Shown: piece after piece, positions 1-7,107 of the stretch
Numbering within the stretch: position 1 is the stretch's first letter
Layout of the letters: every line of letters begins with the position of its first letter
Source of the DNA: Gammaproteobacteria bacterium
Lineage (GTDB): Bacteria > Pseudomonadota > Gammaproteobacteria > GCA-001735895
Length of the DNA stretch: 13,050 nt
Assembly: GCA_029864065.1 (NCBI GenBank)
Contig: JAOTUD010000025.1
Coordinates: 1-13,050 of the forward strand
Direction of reading: 5' to 3'
The notes under the pieces: generated by a model
What the model was told of the DNA's origin: nothing
The model's input: only the letters and a program-made list of their open reading frames with translations
Databases searched by the model: none
Program-made: the position numbers and the translations under genes

Positions 1-894
1 GGAGACGCTGGTCGCCTTTTGCAGCTGGTAGGACACAATCTGGTTCATGCGTTCGGTTTGATCCCGCAGGGTTTCCAGTTGGGCGGGGTCGATGCTCCCC
101 CTGTCGACGAGACCGGTCAACACGGCGAGCGGGGTTTTCAGGCTGTGCGCGAGATCGTCCATCGCATTGCGGTAGCGCTCGCGCTGGTACTGCTCGCGTC
201 GCAACAAGATGTTCAGGTTTTCGGTTAGCGGTGCGATTTCGTCCGGGTAGCTTTGCTCGAACCCGGTTTGTTCCTGGTCCTCGATTGCCTTGACCTCCAG
301 GCCTATTTTCTTTAACGGCAGCAGGCTCCAGCGGGTGACCAGGTACATGATCAGCAACAGCAATATGGTGGTTATGATCAACCAGGCCCACAGGGTCTGG
401 CGAAAGCGATTCAGCTGTTCGAAGTAATCCACCGCGTTACGCCAGACCACGACGTCGTAGCGCCGCAGTTGTTCATTGATATCGGGCCACTGGATTGCGA
501 AGCCGAGGCGAAAATAGGGTGTAGCCTGATGTTCGATCGTCTCAAATTTCCACTCCCCGAGCGCGATCTCCCCGATCGCCGGAAAGTCGATGGTGATCGA
601 CTGCGAACGCCAGATAGCTTGCTTGCTGCGATCGTAAAGCAGCGCGTAAAGACCGGAATTCCTTGCGACCAGGCCAGGCTCGAAAAGCCGGTCGGGCGAA
701 ACCGTGAGGCTGGTTCCGTTCCGGTCCCGGTCGACCGCGGCCAGCAAACTGTAGATCAGCAGCTGCAGGCCGTCTTCCTCCGCCTGCAGGGCGCGCTTAA
801 CCACCGCCCGTTCCAGCGCTATCGCGGTCAACACCATGAATACCGCCAGTACCACCATAGACACCAGCGTTAGCCTGGACTTGATCGATTTCAC
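1..894 (-). CDS. phoQ: PhoQ-like sensor histidine kinase, 3' end cut off by window edge
   Basis: Membrane sensor kinase expected to phosphorylate the response regulator encoded just upstream. 298 residues are visible. They show a short basic N-terminus, TM1 at about residues 8-28, a periplasmic sensor region at about 29-167, TM2 at about 168-188, a HAMP linker to about 240, and the DHp helix with the phospho-acceptor H250 in the motif DLAHSLKTPLAVL, almost the same as in E. coli PhoQ. The frame is still open at position 1, so the ATP-binding domain lies outside. I placed the start at a GTG 13 bases after the response-regulator stop because the frame has no suitable ATG before TM1 and the residues KSIKSRL precede the helix as expected. 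The ribosome binding site there is weak. The sensor region lacks the run of acidic residues seen in E. coli PhoQ, so the signal may differ. The kinase class is well supported; the exact PhoQ name is an inference. Confidence 0.85.
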   Translation of the reverse strand, partial: MKSIKSRLTLVSMVVLAVFMVLTAIALERAVVKRALQAEEDGLQLLIYSLLAAVDRDRNGTSLTVSPDRLFEPGLVARNSGLYALLYDRSKQAIWRSQSITIDFPAIGEIALGEWKFETIEHQATPYFRLGFAIQWPDINEQLRRYDVVVWRNAVDYFEQLNRFRQTLWAWLIITTILLLLIMYLVTRWSLLPLKKIGLEVKAIEDQEQTGFEQSYPDEIAPLTENLNILLRREQYQRERYRNAMDDLAHSLKTPLAVLTGLVDRGSIDPAQLETLRDQTERMNQIVSYQLQKATSVS

Positions 895-907
895 CGTGGG
901 CTTGGCA

Positions 908-1594
908 TCATGCCTGGTCCGCCCGGCGCAGCGTGAAGCGGTAACCGCGGCCGCGCAGGGTTTCGATCGGTTTGAGGTTTTCCTCCGGGTCGAGCTTCTG
1001 TCGCAGCCGGCGTATAAAAACCTCGATTACGTTGCTGTCGTTATCCGATTCGTCGTCGTACAAATGCTCGGTCAGCATGGTTTTCGAGATAACCTCGCCG
1101 GCGTGCAGCATCAGATATTCGAGCACCTTGTACTCGTAGGCGGTCAGGTCCAGTTCGCGCTCATCGACGTAGATGCGCTGCGTAGCCGTATCCAGAATTA
1201 CCGGTGAACAAACGATACGCGAATCCGACCAGCCGGAAGCGCGCCTGATCAGCACCCTGATCCGCGCCATCATTTCCTCGTGGTGAAACGGCTTGACCAG
1301 GTAGTCGTCGGCGCCCGCATCCAGACCCTCGACCTTGTCCTGCCAGCGGCCACGGGCGGTAAGGATCAGGATCGGTATCTTGTTGGCCTGGTCGCGTATC
1401 TTTTTAATAACCTCGAGCCCGGACATTTTCGGCAAGCCCAGGTCGACGATGGCGACGTCGGCGGGGTATTCCTGCACCAGGTAAAGGCCTTCGTCGCCAT
1501 TATCGGTGCTATCGACCGCGAAGCCCTCGGATTTCAACCGCTCGACGATCTGCTGCTGGATATCGATATCGTCTTCTATGACTATCGCTCGCAT
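908..1594 (-). CDS. phoP: PhoP-like OmpR-family response regulator
   Basis: Cytoplasmic DNA-binding response regulator of 228 residues, the usual length for the OmpR/PhoB class. The receiver domain covers about residues 1-118, with the acidic pocket E7/D8/D9, phospho-acceptor D51 in VDLGLP, T79 in LTAR and K101 in KPF. The winged-helix domain covers about 128-222 and ends with the RGRGYRF signature. The segments AIVDLGLP, LTARxxWQDKVE, LxAGADDY and KPFHxEExMAR match E. coli PhoP closely, which is why I prefer PhoP over other OmpR-type regulators. It lies 29 bases after the glycine-zipper gene and 13 bases before the kinase start, so the three are probably co-transcribed. A purine-rich GAAGAGG stands about 11 bases before the ATG. 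Targets cannot be read from this window. Orthology to phoP is inferred from motifs only. Confidence 0.9.
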   Translation of the reverse strand: MRAIVIEDDIDIQQQIVERLKSEGFAVDSTDNGDEGLYLVQEYPADVAIVDLGLPKMSGLEVIKKIRDQANKIPILILTARGRWQDKVEGLDAGADDYLVKPFHHEEMMARIRVLIRRASGWSDSRIVCSPVILDTATQRIYVDERELDLTAYEYKVLEYLMLHAGEVISKTMLTEHLYDDESDNDSNVIEVFIRRLRQKLDPEENLKPIETLRGRGYRFTLRRADQA

Positions 1595-1623
1595 GATATT
1601 TCTCGCCTCTTCCGTAGCAAAGA

Positions 1624-2196
1624 TTAGATCACAGGTGTGATTTGAATGCGCATTTTTATACGCTCGCCGGGATCGTAGGGCATCTCGATATGATATCTCT
1701 TGCCGCGATACTGGTAGGTGACGTCGTAACCATCCACGATTTCCTCGTAACCCGTCTGGTAGCGCGTTTTACAGCGCTCCTCGTAACCGACGATGGTCTC
1801 GCCAGGCTGCTCGGCGTGGCCGTTGACGGCTTCATGACCAATTTGCGCGCCGATCAGCGTCCCTACCGCGGTCGCAACCTTGTTGCCGCGGCCCCCACCG
1901 ATCTGGTGACCGATAATCCCGCCTATCAACCCGCCGGCGAGCATACCGCCCGCTGATTTGGGCTGTCCCTGCCGGGTATGGTAAACGGGTTCTTCCCAGC
2001 ACTCGCGTAGCGGGGTCGATACCTTGACTTCGCGATAAATGGGCCGAACGTCGACCACCTGGGCAAAATCGTAGAGATCCTGGCGCGGAGCGTAATCATG
2101 CTTTTTATGGCCGGATTTGTGTCCCTGACCACCGGCGCCGACCGCGCTGGAAAAAACCAGAATCGTAACAGCAATCGTCGTCTTTAATGTTTTCAT
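1624..2196 (-). CDS. Exported glycine-zipper (2TM) envelope protein
   Basis: 190-residue protein with a signal peptide at about residues 1-21 (basic MKTLK, hydrophobic stretch, AVGA cleavage-like end), followed by a His/Lys-rich linker. There is no lipobox cysteine, so unlike SlyB it is probably not a lipoprotein. Residues 82-120 form a glycine zipper of two GxxxG-rich hydrophobic segments, typical of the Rickettsia 17-kDa-antigen / glycine-zipper 2TM families. The C-terminal part (about 135-190, YDVTYQYRGKRYHIEM then YDPGERIKMRI) matches a tail I associate with many glycine-zipper proteins of gammaproteobacteria. C66 and C142 could form a disulfide. The role is unknown; the family is linked to outer-membrane integrity and stress. 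A GGAGA site lies 5 bases before the ATG. It is the first gene of the apparent operon with phoP and phoQ. Confidence 0.85.
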   Translation of the reverse strand: MKTLKTTIAVTILVFSSAVGAGGQGHKSGHKKHDYAPRQDLYDFAQVVDVRPIYREVKVSTPLRECWEEPVYHTRQGQPKSAGGMLAGGLIGGIIGHQIGGGRGNKVATAVGTLIGAQIGHEAVNGHAEQPGETIVGYEERCKTRYQTGYEEIVDGYDVTYQYRGKRYHIEMPYDPGERIKMRIQITPVI

Positions 2197-2228
2197 ACCA
2201 GTCTCCTGCTTGTTTGATAATGACTGGC

Positions 2229-2263
2229 AATATAGGCTGCGCTAACTGAATCAAAGCTTAACG
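2229..2263 (-). promoter_or_regulatory. Candidate PhoP-box promoter for the glycine-zipper/phoPQ operon
   Basis: Read on the minus strand, CGTTAA-N5-GATTCA (2263-2247) is followed by 12 bases and then TATATT (2234-2229), a good -10 hexamer. This layout matches enterobacterial PhoP promoters, where a (T/G)GTTTA-N5-(T/G)GTTTA direct repeat sits about 12 bases upstream of the -10 and replaces the -35. Each half-site matches TGTTTA at only about 4 of 6 positions. The predicted start would give a leader of about 25 bases before the ATG at 2196. The -10 and spacing are seen directly; PhoP binding and autoregulation are inferred. Confidence 0.3.
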
Positions 2264-2320
2264 CATTGTTTTAGCTTATTTTTTGTGAAATTTTTCGCAA
2301 CCTCTCCGATCGCAGCAGAG

Positions 2321-2343
2321 CCGCCGGACCCGGGCCTCGGCGG
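2321..2343 (-). terminator. GC hairpin directly after the antiporter stop codon
   Basis: CCGCCG (2321-2326) and CGGCGG (2338-2343) form a six-base-pair GC stem around an 11-base loop that itself contains CCCGGG. The stem starts immediately after the antiporter stop codon on the minus strand. No U-tract follows, so it is at best a weak or factor-assisted terminator, or a 3'-end protecting hairpin. Confidence 0.3.
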
Positions 2344-3513
2344 TCAATCGCGGCGCAGTTTGTCGCTGAGCGCGATCGGCGTCGGATAGTGCGCGACGAT
2401 GTAGTAGGACGAGAAAACGAAGCTTACCAGCGTAGATATCTGAATCAGGTAGGAAACCTCGTCCCGAATTATTGCCAGCTCGTTCGCCATCACCGCGACC
2501 AGCAACGAAAATTCGCTCATCTGCCCGAGGCGCAACGCGACCTCGGTCGAGCGCGCGGTCGATTCCTGACTCAGCAGCATCAGCAGCCGGTAAAGCAGGG
2601 GTTTGAGCAATAGCGCAATCAGGCTCAATCCGAGCGCCGCGAGCCAGATATCCGGCAACAGGTCAAGGTTGAACCCGGCGCCGAGCGCGACGAAGAAGAT
2701 GATCAGGAAGAAATCGCGCAACGGCTTCAGGCTCTCGGCAATGAACAGCGCAATCGGGCTGCGCGCGATGCTGACGCCGGCAACAAAGGCACCGATCTCG
2801 TAAGACAGCCCGCTCAGTTCGGCGGCTTCCGCCAGGCCCAGGCACCAGCCGATGGCGAGCAGAAATATGTACTCCTGGATGCGATCGAAGCGCGCGATAA
2901 GCCGGGTCAGAATATGTTTTTCCAGCAGGTAGGCGCCAACCACCAGCGCCGGTAACGCGATCATCGGCTGGCCAAATGCCAACCAGCCTGCCCTTTCGCT
3001 GGCGATACCCTCGATCGCCAGCAGCAGAAAAATCGCGATGATATCCTGCAGCAACAGGATACTGATGATGATTTCGCCAGTGCGCTGATGGTGCAGCACG
3101 GTCGTCGGGATCAGCTTCAGGCCGATGATGGTGCTGGAAAACATCAGCGCCGCACCGATGACGAGCGCCTCGACGCTGCTATACCCGAACAACAGGCTAT
3201 AGCCGTAACCGAGCGCGAGTATGACCAGCGAACTCAGGCCGGTTACCAGAACGGTCTCGCCGGCGAGCCGAATCAACTGCTGCGGATGCAAATGCAGGCC
3301 CAGCAGAAACAGCAGGAAGACGATACCGACGTCGGCAATATTCTGAATCAGCGCCAGGTCGGATATCAGGTTGATACCCCATGGTCCGATCAATAACCCG
3401 AGTCCGATATAGGCGATGATCAGCGACTGGCGCAGGCTCAATGCCAGCGTCGCAAGAATCGCGGCCCCGCAAAATATCAGGAACAGAATATAGACGATCG
3501 AGGTTTCTTCCAT
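2344..3513 (-). CDS. CPA2-family cation/proton antiporter, membrane domain only
   Basis: Integral inner-membrane protein of 389 residues with about 11-13 hydrophobic helices throughout, matching the Na+/H+ exchanger domain of the CPA2 (Kef/YbaL/GerN) superfamily. The LLLQDIIAI segment (Q156, D157) corresponds to the conserved QD helix that carries the ion-binding aspartate. The GAFVAGVSIARSP and DFFLIIFFVALGAGF segments (about 241-282) and SEFSLL (333-338) are also family hallmarks. It likely exchanges K+ or Na+ for protons; the ion cannot be told from sequence. Unlike KefB, KefC and YbaL there is no C-terminal RCK/TrkA-N nucleotide-binding domain, and the protein ends about 20 residues after the last helix. 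I chose the ATG giving MEETSIVY. An in-frame GTG at 3531 would add six residues, but neither start has a clear ribosome binding site. The gene is divergent from yadG and reads toward the glycine-zipper gene 147 bases away. Confidence 0.87.
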   Translation of the reverse strand: MEETSIVYILFLIFCGAAILATLALSLRQSLIIAYIGLGLLIGPWGINLISDLALIQNIADVGIVFLLFLLGLHLHPQQLIRLAGETVLVTGLSSLVILALGYGYSLLFGYSSVEALVIGAALMFSSTIIGLKLIPTTVLHHQRTGEIIISILLLQDIIAIFLLLAIEGIASERAGWLAFGQPMIALPALVVGAYLLEKHILTRLIARFDRIQEYIFLLAIGWCLGLAEAAELSGLSYEIGAFVAGVSIARSPIALFIAESLKPLRDFFLIIFFVALGAGFNLDLLPDIWLAALGLSLIALLLKPLLYRLLMLLSQESTARSTEVALRLGQMSEFSLLVAVMANELAIIRDEVSYLIQISTLVSFVFSSYYIVAHYPTPIALSDKLRRD

Positions 3514-3540
3514 AGGCGCAAAGATTAACACGGTCCGGGG

Positions 3541-3568
3541 TTGATTTTTGAAAGTGTTTGCCTAAGCT
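3541..3568 (+). promoter_or_regulatory. Possible yadG promoter
   Basis: TTGATT (3541-3546), a 16-base spacer and TAAGCT (3563-3568) resemble a sigma-70 promoter, with about 4/6 and 3/6 matches to consensus. It sits in the 84-base gap between the divergent antiporter and yadG and would give a leader of about 23 bases. No convincing promoter for the antiporter was found in the same gap. Weak call based on spacing and position only. Confidence 0.22.
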
Positions 3569-3597
3569 TGAGCGCTGTTGGATTATTGGCGCCCCGG

Positions 3598-4530
3598 ATG
3601 CACGCACTGGAAATAGAAAACCTGCACAAGACCTACGCCAGCGGGCTACAGGCGCTGAAGGGCATAGACCTGCAGGTCGAGGAAGGCGATTTCTTCGCGC
3701 TGCTGGGGCCTAACGGTGCCGGCAAATCCACCTGTATCGGCATCATCTCCGGCCTGATTAACAAGACCAGCGGCAGCGTCAGGATTTTCGACCACTCCAT
3801 CGACGATGAATTCACTATCGCCAAGTCGCTGCTCGGTTCGGTACCACAGGAATTCAATTTCAACGCCTTCGAGCCGGTGGAGGAAATCGTCATCAACCAG
3901 GCCGGCTACTACGGCGTCCCTGCCCGCAGCGCCAGGCGTGAGACCGAGCGCTACCTGAAACAGCTGGGTCTGTGGCAGCATCGCAGGTCACAGGCGCGCC
4001 GCCTGTCGGGCGGCATGAAACGGCGCCTGATGATCGCGCGCGCGCTGGTGCATCAACCGCGCCTGTTAATCCTCGACGAGCCGACCGCAGGCGTCGATAT
4101 CGAACTGCGTCGCACGATGTGGGATTTTCTCGACCAGATCAACGACCAGGGAACGACCATCATACTGACAACCCATTACCTCGAGGAAGCCGAGCGCATG
4201 TGCCGGAATGTCGCCATCATCGACGAGGGCAGCATCATCCAGAATACCAGCATGAAAAAGCTGCTCAAACAGTTGAACAGCGAAACCTTCGTACTTTACC
4301 TGCGCGAGGAACTGGCGCAGGCGCCTTGCCTGCAGAGTTTCGACAACGTCGTAATGCTGGATCAACACAGTATCGAGGTCGAGGTACCGGAGCGCCACTC
4401 GATCAACGACCTGATCCGCGAACTCGAGGCACAGGGCATCGTCGTCGAGCGCATGCGCAACAAGGTCAACCGGCTCGAGGAACTGTTCGTCAAATTGACC
4501 GCCAAGTCCGGCGCCGCGAGCGCCGCCTGA
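3598..4530 (+). CDS. yadG: ABC transporter ATP-binding protein, YadG family
   Basis: Cytoplasmic ATPase of 310 residues (E. coli YadG is about 308) that powers the YadH permease. Seen: Walker A GPNGAGKST at 37-45, the Q-loop in VPQEFNFNAFEPV, signature LSGGM at 136-140, Walker B LLILDEP with D160 and E161, and the switch H193 in TTHYLEEAE. The long stretches NQAGYYGV, GGMKRRLMIARAL, DEPTAGVDIELRR and NKxNRLEELFV are nearly identical to YadG as I recall it. Members belong to the ABC-2 (DrrA-like) exporter group; the substrate of YadGH is not established. I used the ATG at 3598 because MHALEIENLHKTY aligns with the family N-terminus. The frame runs upstream to a TTG at 3541, but that extension looks unlike the family. 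The stop codon overlaps the yadH ATG by one base, which indicates translational coupling. Confidence 0.93.
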   Translation: MHALEIENLHKTYASGLQALKGIDLQVEEGDFFALLGPNGAGKSTCIGIISGLINKTSGSVRIFDHSIDDEFTIAKSLLGSVPQEFNFNAFEPVEEIVINQAGYYGVPARSARRETERYLKQLGLWQHRRSQARRLSGGMKRRLMIARALVHQPRLLILDEPTAGVDIELRRTMWDFLDQINDQGTTIILTTHYLEEAERMCRNVAIIDEGSIIQNTSMKKLLKQLNSETFVLYLREELAQAPCLQSFDNVVMLDQHSIEVEVPERHSINDLIRELEAQGIVVERMRNKVNRLEELFVKLTAKSGAASAA

Positions 4531-5300
4531 TGCTGCGTCAATTCTGGATCGCTTACCTGACCATCGCGCGCAAGGAAATCTACCGCTTCACGCGAATCTG
4601 GGTGCAAACGATTATTCCGCCGGTGGTCATGGTGGCGCTTTACTTCATCATCTTCGGCAACCTGATCGGGCAGCGCATCGGAGAAATGGACGGCATGGTA
4701 TACATCGATTTCATCATGCCGGGCCTGGTGATGATGTCGATCATCACCAACTCCTACTCCAACGTCGTGTCGTCCTTTTACGGCGCCAAGTACTCGCGTC
4801 ATATCGAGGAAATGCAAATCGCACCGGTACCCAACCTCGTAATTCTGCTCGGCTTCGTCACCGGTGGCGTTGCGCGCGGGATCAGCGTCGGCGTCGCGGT
4901 GACGCTGGTATCCCTGCTGTTTACCGAATTCAGCATCCATAATCCATTGATCGTGCTGCTGGTTGCGTTACTGACATCCTTCCTGTTCGCAATGGCCGGA
5001 TTGATCAACGGGATATTCGCCAACAGTTTCGACGATATCAGCATAATCCCAACCTTCGTGTTGACACCGCTAACCTACCTCGGTGGTATCTTCTACTCGA
5101 TCAAGTTGTTGCCCGAGTTGTGGCAAACGGTTTCGCTGGGTAACCCGATACTCTACATGGTCAACAGCTTCCGCTACGGTTTCCGCGGCGCCAGCGACAT
5201 CGACTTGATGACGGCCTTGCTGGTAATTTTCGCTTTCATCGTCGTGCTTTTCGTGTTTTGCCTGGTTCTGCTCGAACGAGGTACCGGCATCCGTCAATAA
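4530..5300 (+). CDS. yadH: ABC-2 type transporter permease, YadH family
   Basis: 256-residue inner-membrane permease, the same length as E. coli YadH, pairing with YadG to form an exporter of unknown substrate. It has about six hydrophobic segments, beginning near residues 27-50 (a helix around VVMVALYFIIFGNLIG). Family-typical stretches are RIWVQTIIPPVVM, FIMPGLVMMSIITNSY, APVPN, FDDISIIPTFVLTPLTYLGGIFYS and LGNPILYMVNSFRYGF, all clearly ABC2_membrane. The start ATG is fixed by its one-base overlap (TGATG) with the yadG stop and by the family N-terminus (LRQFWIAYLTIARKEIYRF). There is no independent ribosome binding site, so translation is probably coupled. It overlaps tatD by one base at its own stop. 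Confidence 0.93.
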   Translation: MLRQFWIAYLTIARKEIYRFTRIWVQTIIPPVVMVALYFIIFGNLIGQRIGEMDGMVYIDFIMPGLVMMSIITNSYSNVVSSFYGAKYSRHIEEMQIAPVPNLVILLGFVTGGVARGISVGVAVTLVSLLFTEFSIHNPLIVLLVALLTSFLFAMAGLINGIFANSFDDISIIPTFVLTPLTYLGGIFYSIKLLPELWQTVSLGNPILYMVNSFRYGFRGASDIDLMTALLVIFAFIVVLFVFCLVLLERGTGIRQ

Positions 5301-6085
5301 TGGAATTTATCGACATCGGGGTTAACCTGACCAACAGGAGCCTGATGGCCGACCTTGACGCGGTGCTCGAGCGTGCCGGGGATGCCGGCGTCAGGCAAAT
5401 CATTGTCACCGGCACCTCGATCGACGAGAGCCAGCAGGCGATTGCGCTGTGCGAACGGTTTCCCGGGCGCCTTTTTTCGACCTGTGGTATTCACCCTCAT
5501 CACGCCAGCGAATGGGCAGCGGATAGCCTCGACCGGCTCAGAACGATGGCGCGGCTGGACTGCGTGCGCGCCATCGGTGAGACCGGTCTCGATTTCAATC
5601 GCAACTACTCTCCGCCGCAGGCCCAGGAACGAGCGTTTCAACAGCAAATAGAACTGGCCATCGAGCTCGGAATGCCGCTATTCTGCCATCAGCGCGACGC
5701 CCATCAGCGTTTCGTCGAGTTGCTCGCCGAATACCGCGATCGCATCGAGAGGCTCGTGGTTCACTGCTTTACCGACCACCGCGAGGCCCTGTTGCATTAC
5801 CTCGATCTCGATTGCTACATCGGCATCACCGGCTGGATTTGCGATGAGCGCAGGGGGCTTGAACTGCAGCAACTGGTGTCGCTGATACCGGCGAACCGGC
5901 TGCTGATCGAAACCGACGCCCCCTACCTGCTACCGCGCGATCTCGATCCGAAGCCGCCCGGTCGCATCAACGAACCGGCTTTTTTGCCGCACATCCTGAG
6001 GGCTGTAGCCCGCCATCGGGGCGAATCGGCCGCGCTGCTGGCGCGGCAATGCCTCGACAACAGCCGGGTTTTTTTCGAATTGTAG
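5300..6085 (+). CDS. tatD: TatD-family metal-dependent DNase
   Basis: 261-residue TIM-barrel hydrolase (E. coli TatD is about 260). TatD is a Mg2+-dependent 3'-5' exonuclease on DNA and RNA, linked to oxidative DNA repair and nucleoid degradation. Metal-binding residues match the family: E94 in GETGLDFNRN, H130 in CHQRDAH, H155 in VHCFT and D206 in ETDAPYL. The N-terminal motif is DIGVNLT, as in TatD proper, rather than the DxHxHL of the YcfH and YjjV paralogues, so I name it TatD. The motif ITGWICDERRG and the ending LLPRDLDPKPPGRINEPAFLP also match. It starts in a TAATG overlap with yadH and has no tatABC genes next to it, unlike E. coli. It is probably co-transcribed with yadGH. The 138-base gap after it holds no gene or clear terminator. 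Confidence 0.93.
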   Translation: MEFIDIGVNLTNRSLMADLDAVLERAGDAGVRQIIVTGTSIDESQQAIALCERFPGRLFSTCGIHPHHASEWAADSLDRLRTMARLDCVRAIGETGLDFNRNYSPPQAQERAFQQQIELAIELGMPLFCHQRDAHQRFVELLAEYRDRIERLVVHCFTDHREALLHYLDLDCYIGITGWICDERRGLELQQLVSLIPANRLLIETDAPYLLPRDLDPKPPGRINEPAFLPHILRAVARHRGESAALLARQCLDNSRVFFEL

Positions 6086-6167
6086 CCCGTCCGGGTAACG
6101 GCCTCGCATGCAGGAATCAGGCCAGCAAAGCGGGGCAAAATCAGCATCATTTGTAGGTAAAATTCCG

Positions 6168-6195
6168 TTACAAGCGCCGTATTACGTTCTAAACT
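6168..6195 (+). promoter_or_regulatory. Possible bpt promoter
   Basis: TTACAA (6168-6173), a 16-base spacer and TAAACT (6190-6195) are the best sigma-70-like pair in the 138-base gap between tatD and bpt. They match consensus at about 3/6 and 4/6 positions and would give a leader of about 22 bases. This is a weak pattern call; read-through from the tatD operon is also possible. Confidence 0.18.
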
Positions 6196-6223
6196 CAATA
6201 GATCGACTACGTGGTTTTGATTG

Positions 6224-6937
6224 ATGAATGATCAGGTAAAACTCAATTTCTTTGCGTCTGCACCGGAACCGTGCAGCTACCTGGAAGACCGTAAATCGGT
6301 CAGTGCGTTCGCCAATCCGCATATGGATATGGATATGAAGACCTATAACGAGTTGATTCGACACGGTTTTCGTCGTTCCGGTGGCTATATATACCGGCCC
6401 CACTGCCCCAGTTGCCAGGAATGCATATCGGTGCGGATTCCAGTCAGGAAACAGCGTTACTCGCGCAGCGAGCAGCGCGTGATCCGCCGCAACTCCGACC
6501 TGAAGATCAGCATCGGTCCCGACCGCTACCGCGATGAGCATTTCGACCTGTATCGACGCTATATCAACAGCCGCCACAACGACGGCAGCATGGCCAATCC
6601 CAGCAAGGCCGATTACCACCGTTTCCTGATCTGCGACTGGACCGATACGCTGTTTTTCGAATACCGCCTGAACCGCATTTTGATCGCGGTCGCGGTCTGC
6701 GACCTGATGGATACCGGATTATCCGCGGTTTATACCTTTTTCGACCCGGACCACTCGGACCGCAGCCCGGGCCATTTTTCAATCCTGAACCAGATCCACG
6801 AAACACGCCAGCGCGATCTCGATTACCTGTACCTCGGCTACTGGATACGCAACTGCGCCAAGATGAGCTACAAAAGGCGCTACCAGCCGCTCGAAGCCTT
6901 CCTCAACGACCAGTGGGTCGCGCTCGACAAGACCTGA
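6224..6937 (+). CDS. bpt: Aspartate/glutamate leucyltransferase (Bpt/ATE family)
   Basis: Cytoplasmic aminoacyl-tRNA-protein transferase of 237 residues, the normal length for bacterial Bpt. It adds leucine from Leu-tRNA to proteins starting with Asp or Glu, creating N-degrons recognised by ClpS and degraded by ClpAP. The N-terminal ATE domain (about 8-85) contains C17 and the cluster C61-P-S-C64-Q-E-C67 in YIYRPHCPSCQEC. The C-terminal GNAT-like ATE domain (about 100-235) holds SAVYTFFDPDHSDRSPGHFSIL and YLYLGYWIRNCAKMSYKRRYQPLE, both strongly conserved. Start: the ATG at 6224; the frame also allows the TTG just before it. No good Shine-Dalgarno is visible. In many genomes aat, infA or clpS are neighbours; here bpt stands alone, converging with ampD. 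Confidence 0.94.
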   Translation: MNDQVKLNFFASAPEPCSYLEDRKSVSAFANPHMDMDMKTYNELIRHGFRRSGGYIYRPHCPSCQECISVRIPVRKQRYSRSEQRVIRRNSDLKISIGPDRYRDEHFDLYRRYINSRHNDGSMANPSKADYHRFLICDWTDTLFFEYRLNRILIAVAVCDLMDTGLSAVYTFFDPDHSDRSPGHFSILNQIHETRQRDLDYLYLGYWIRNCAKMSYKRRYQPLEAFLNDQWVALDKT

Positions 6938-6970
6938 CCCCGGCCTCCCTTCGATATTGGTATCCCGAAA

Positions 6971-7094
6971 GGTGCTCGCGGAGACGCTGAGGACGCCGAG
7001 GTGATTGAACGGGTGTTCCCTGGCCCGAATATGCCCCAAATCTGGCAACACCTACCCATCTTTTCCCCGCGGTCCCTGTGTCCCCGCGAGAACC
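6971..7094. repeat. Element with imperfect terminal inverted repeats (copies A and B of a G-rich tract)
   Basis: The 124-base segment starts GGTGCTCGCGGAGACGC and, read from its right end on the minus strand, starts GGTTCTCGCGGGGACAC: 14 of the first 17 bases agree, and 21 of 31 over the longer tract. The left arm (about 6971-7001) continues as tandem G-rich near-decamers, and the right arm is about 7064-7094. The 60-odd bases between hold no gene. It lies between the convergent bpt and ampD genes. I saw no target-site duplication, so it could be a degenerate MITE-like unit or simply two opposed copies of a dispersed repeat. Confidence 0.5.
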
Positions 7095-7107
7095 AGATAT
7101 GGGAGGT

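Noticed and set aside
1642..1956. Plus-strand frame opposite the glycine-zipper gene
   Set aside because: Mirror frame of a convincing exported protein; no ribosome binding site or family features.
3541..3597. N-terminal extension of yadG from a TTG
   Set aside because: The 19 extra residues do not resemble the family, which begins close to the ATG at 3598.
3972..5300. A 442-codon open frame on the plus strand spanning yadG and yadH
   Set aside because: Its first half is an out-of-frame reading of yadG with arginine/proline-rich, low-complexity protein; only the part from 4530 is real (yadH).
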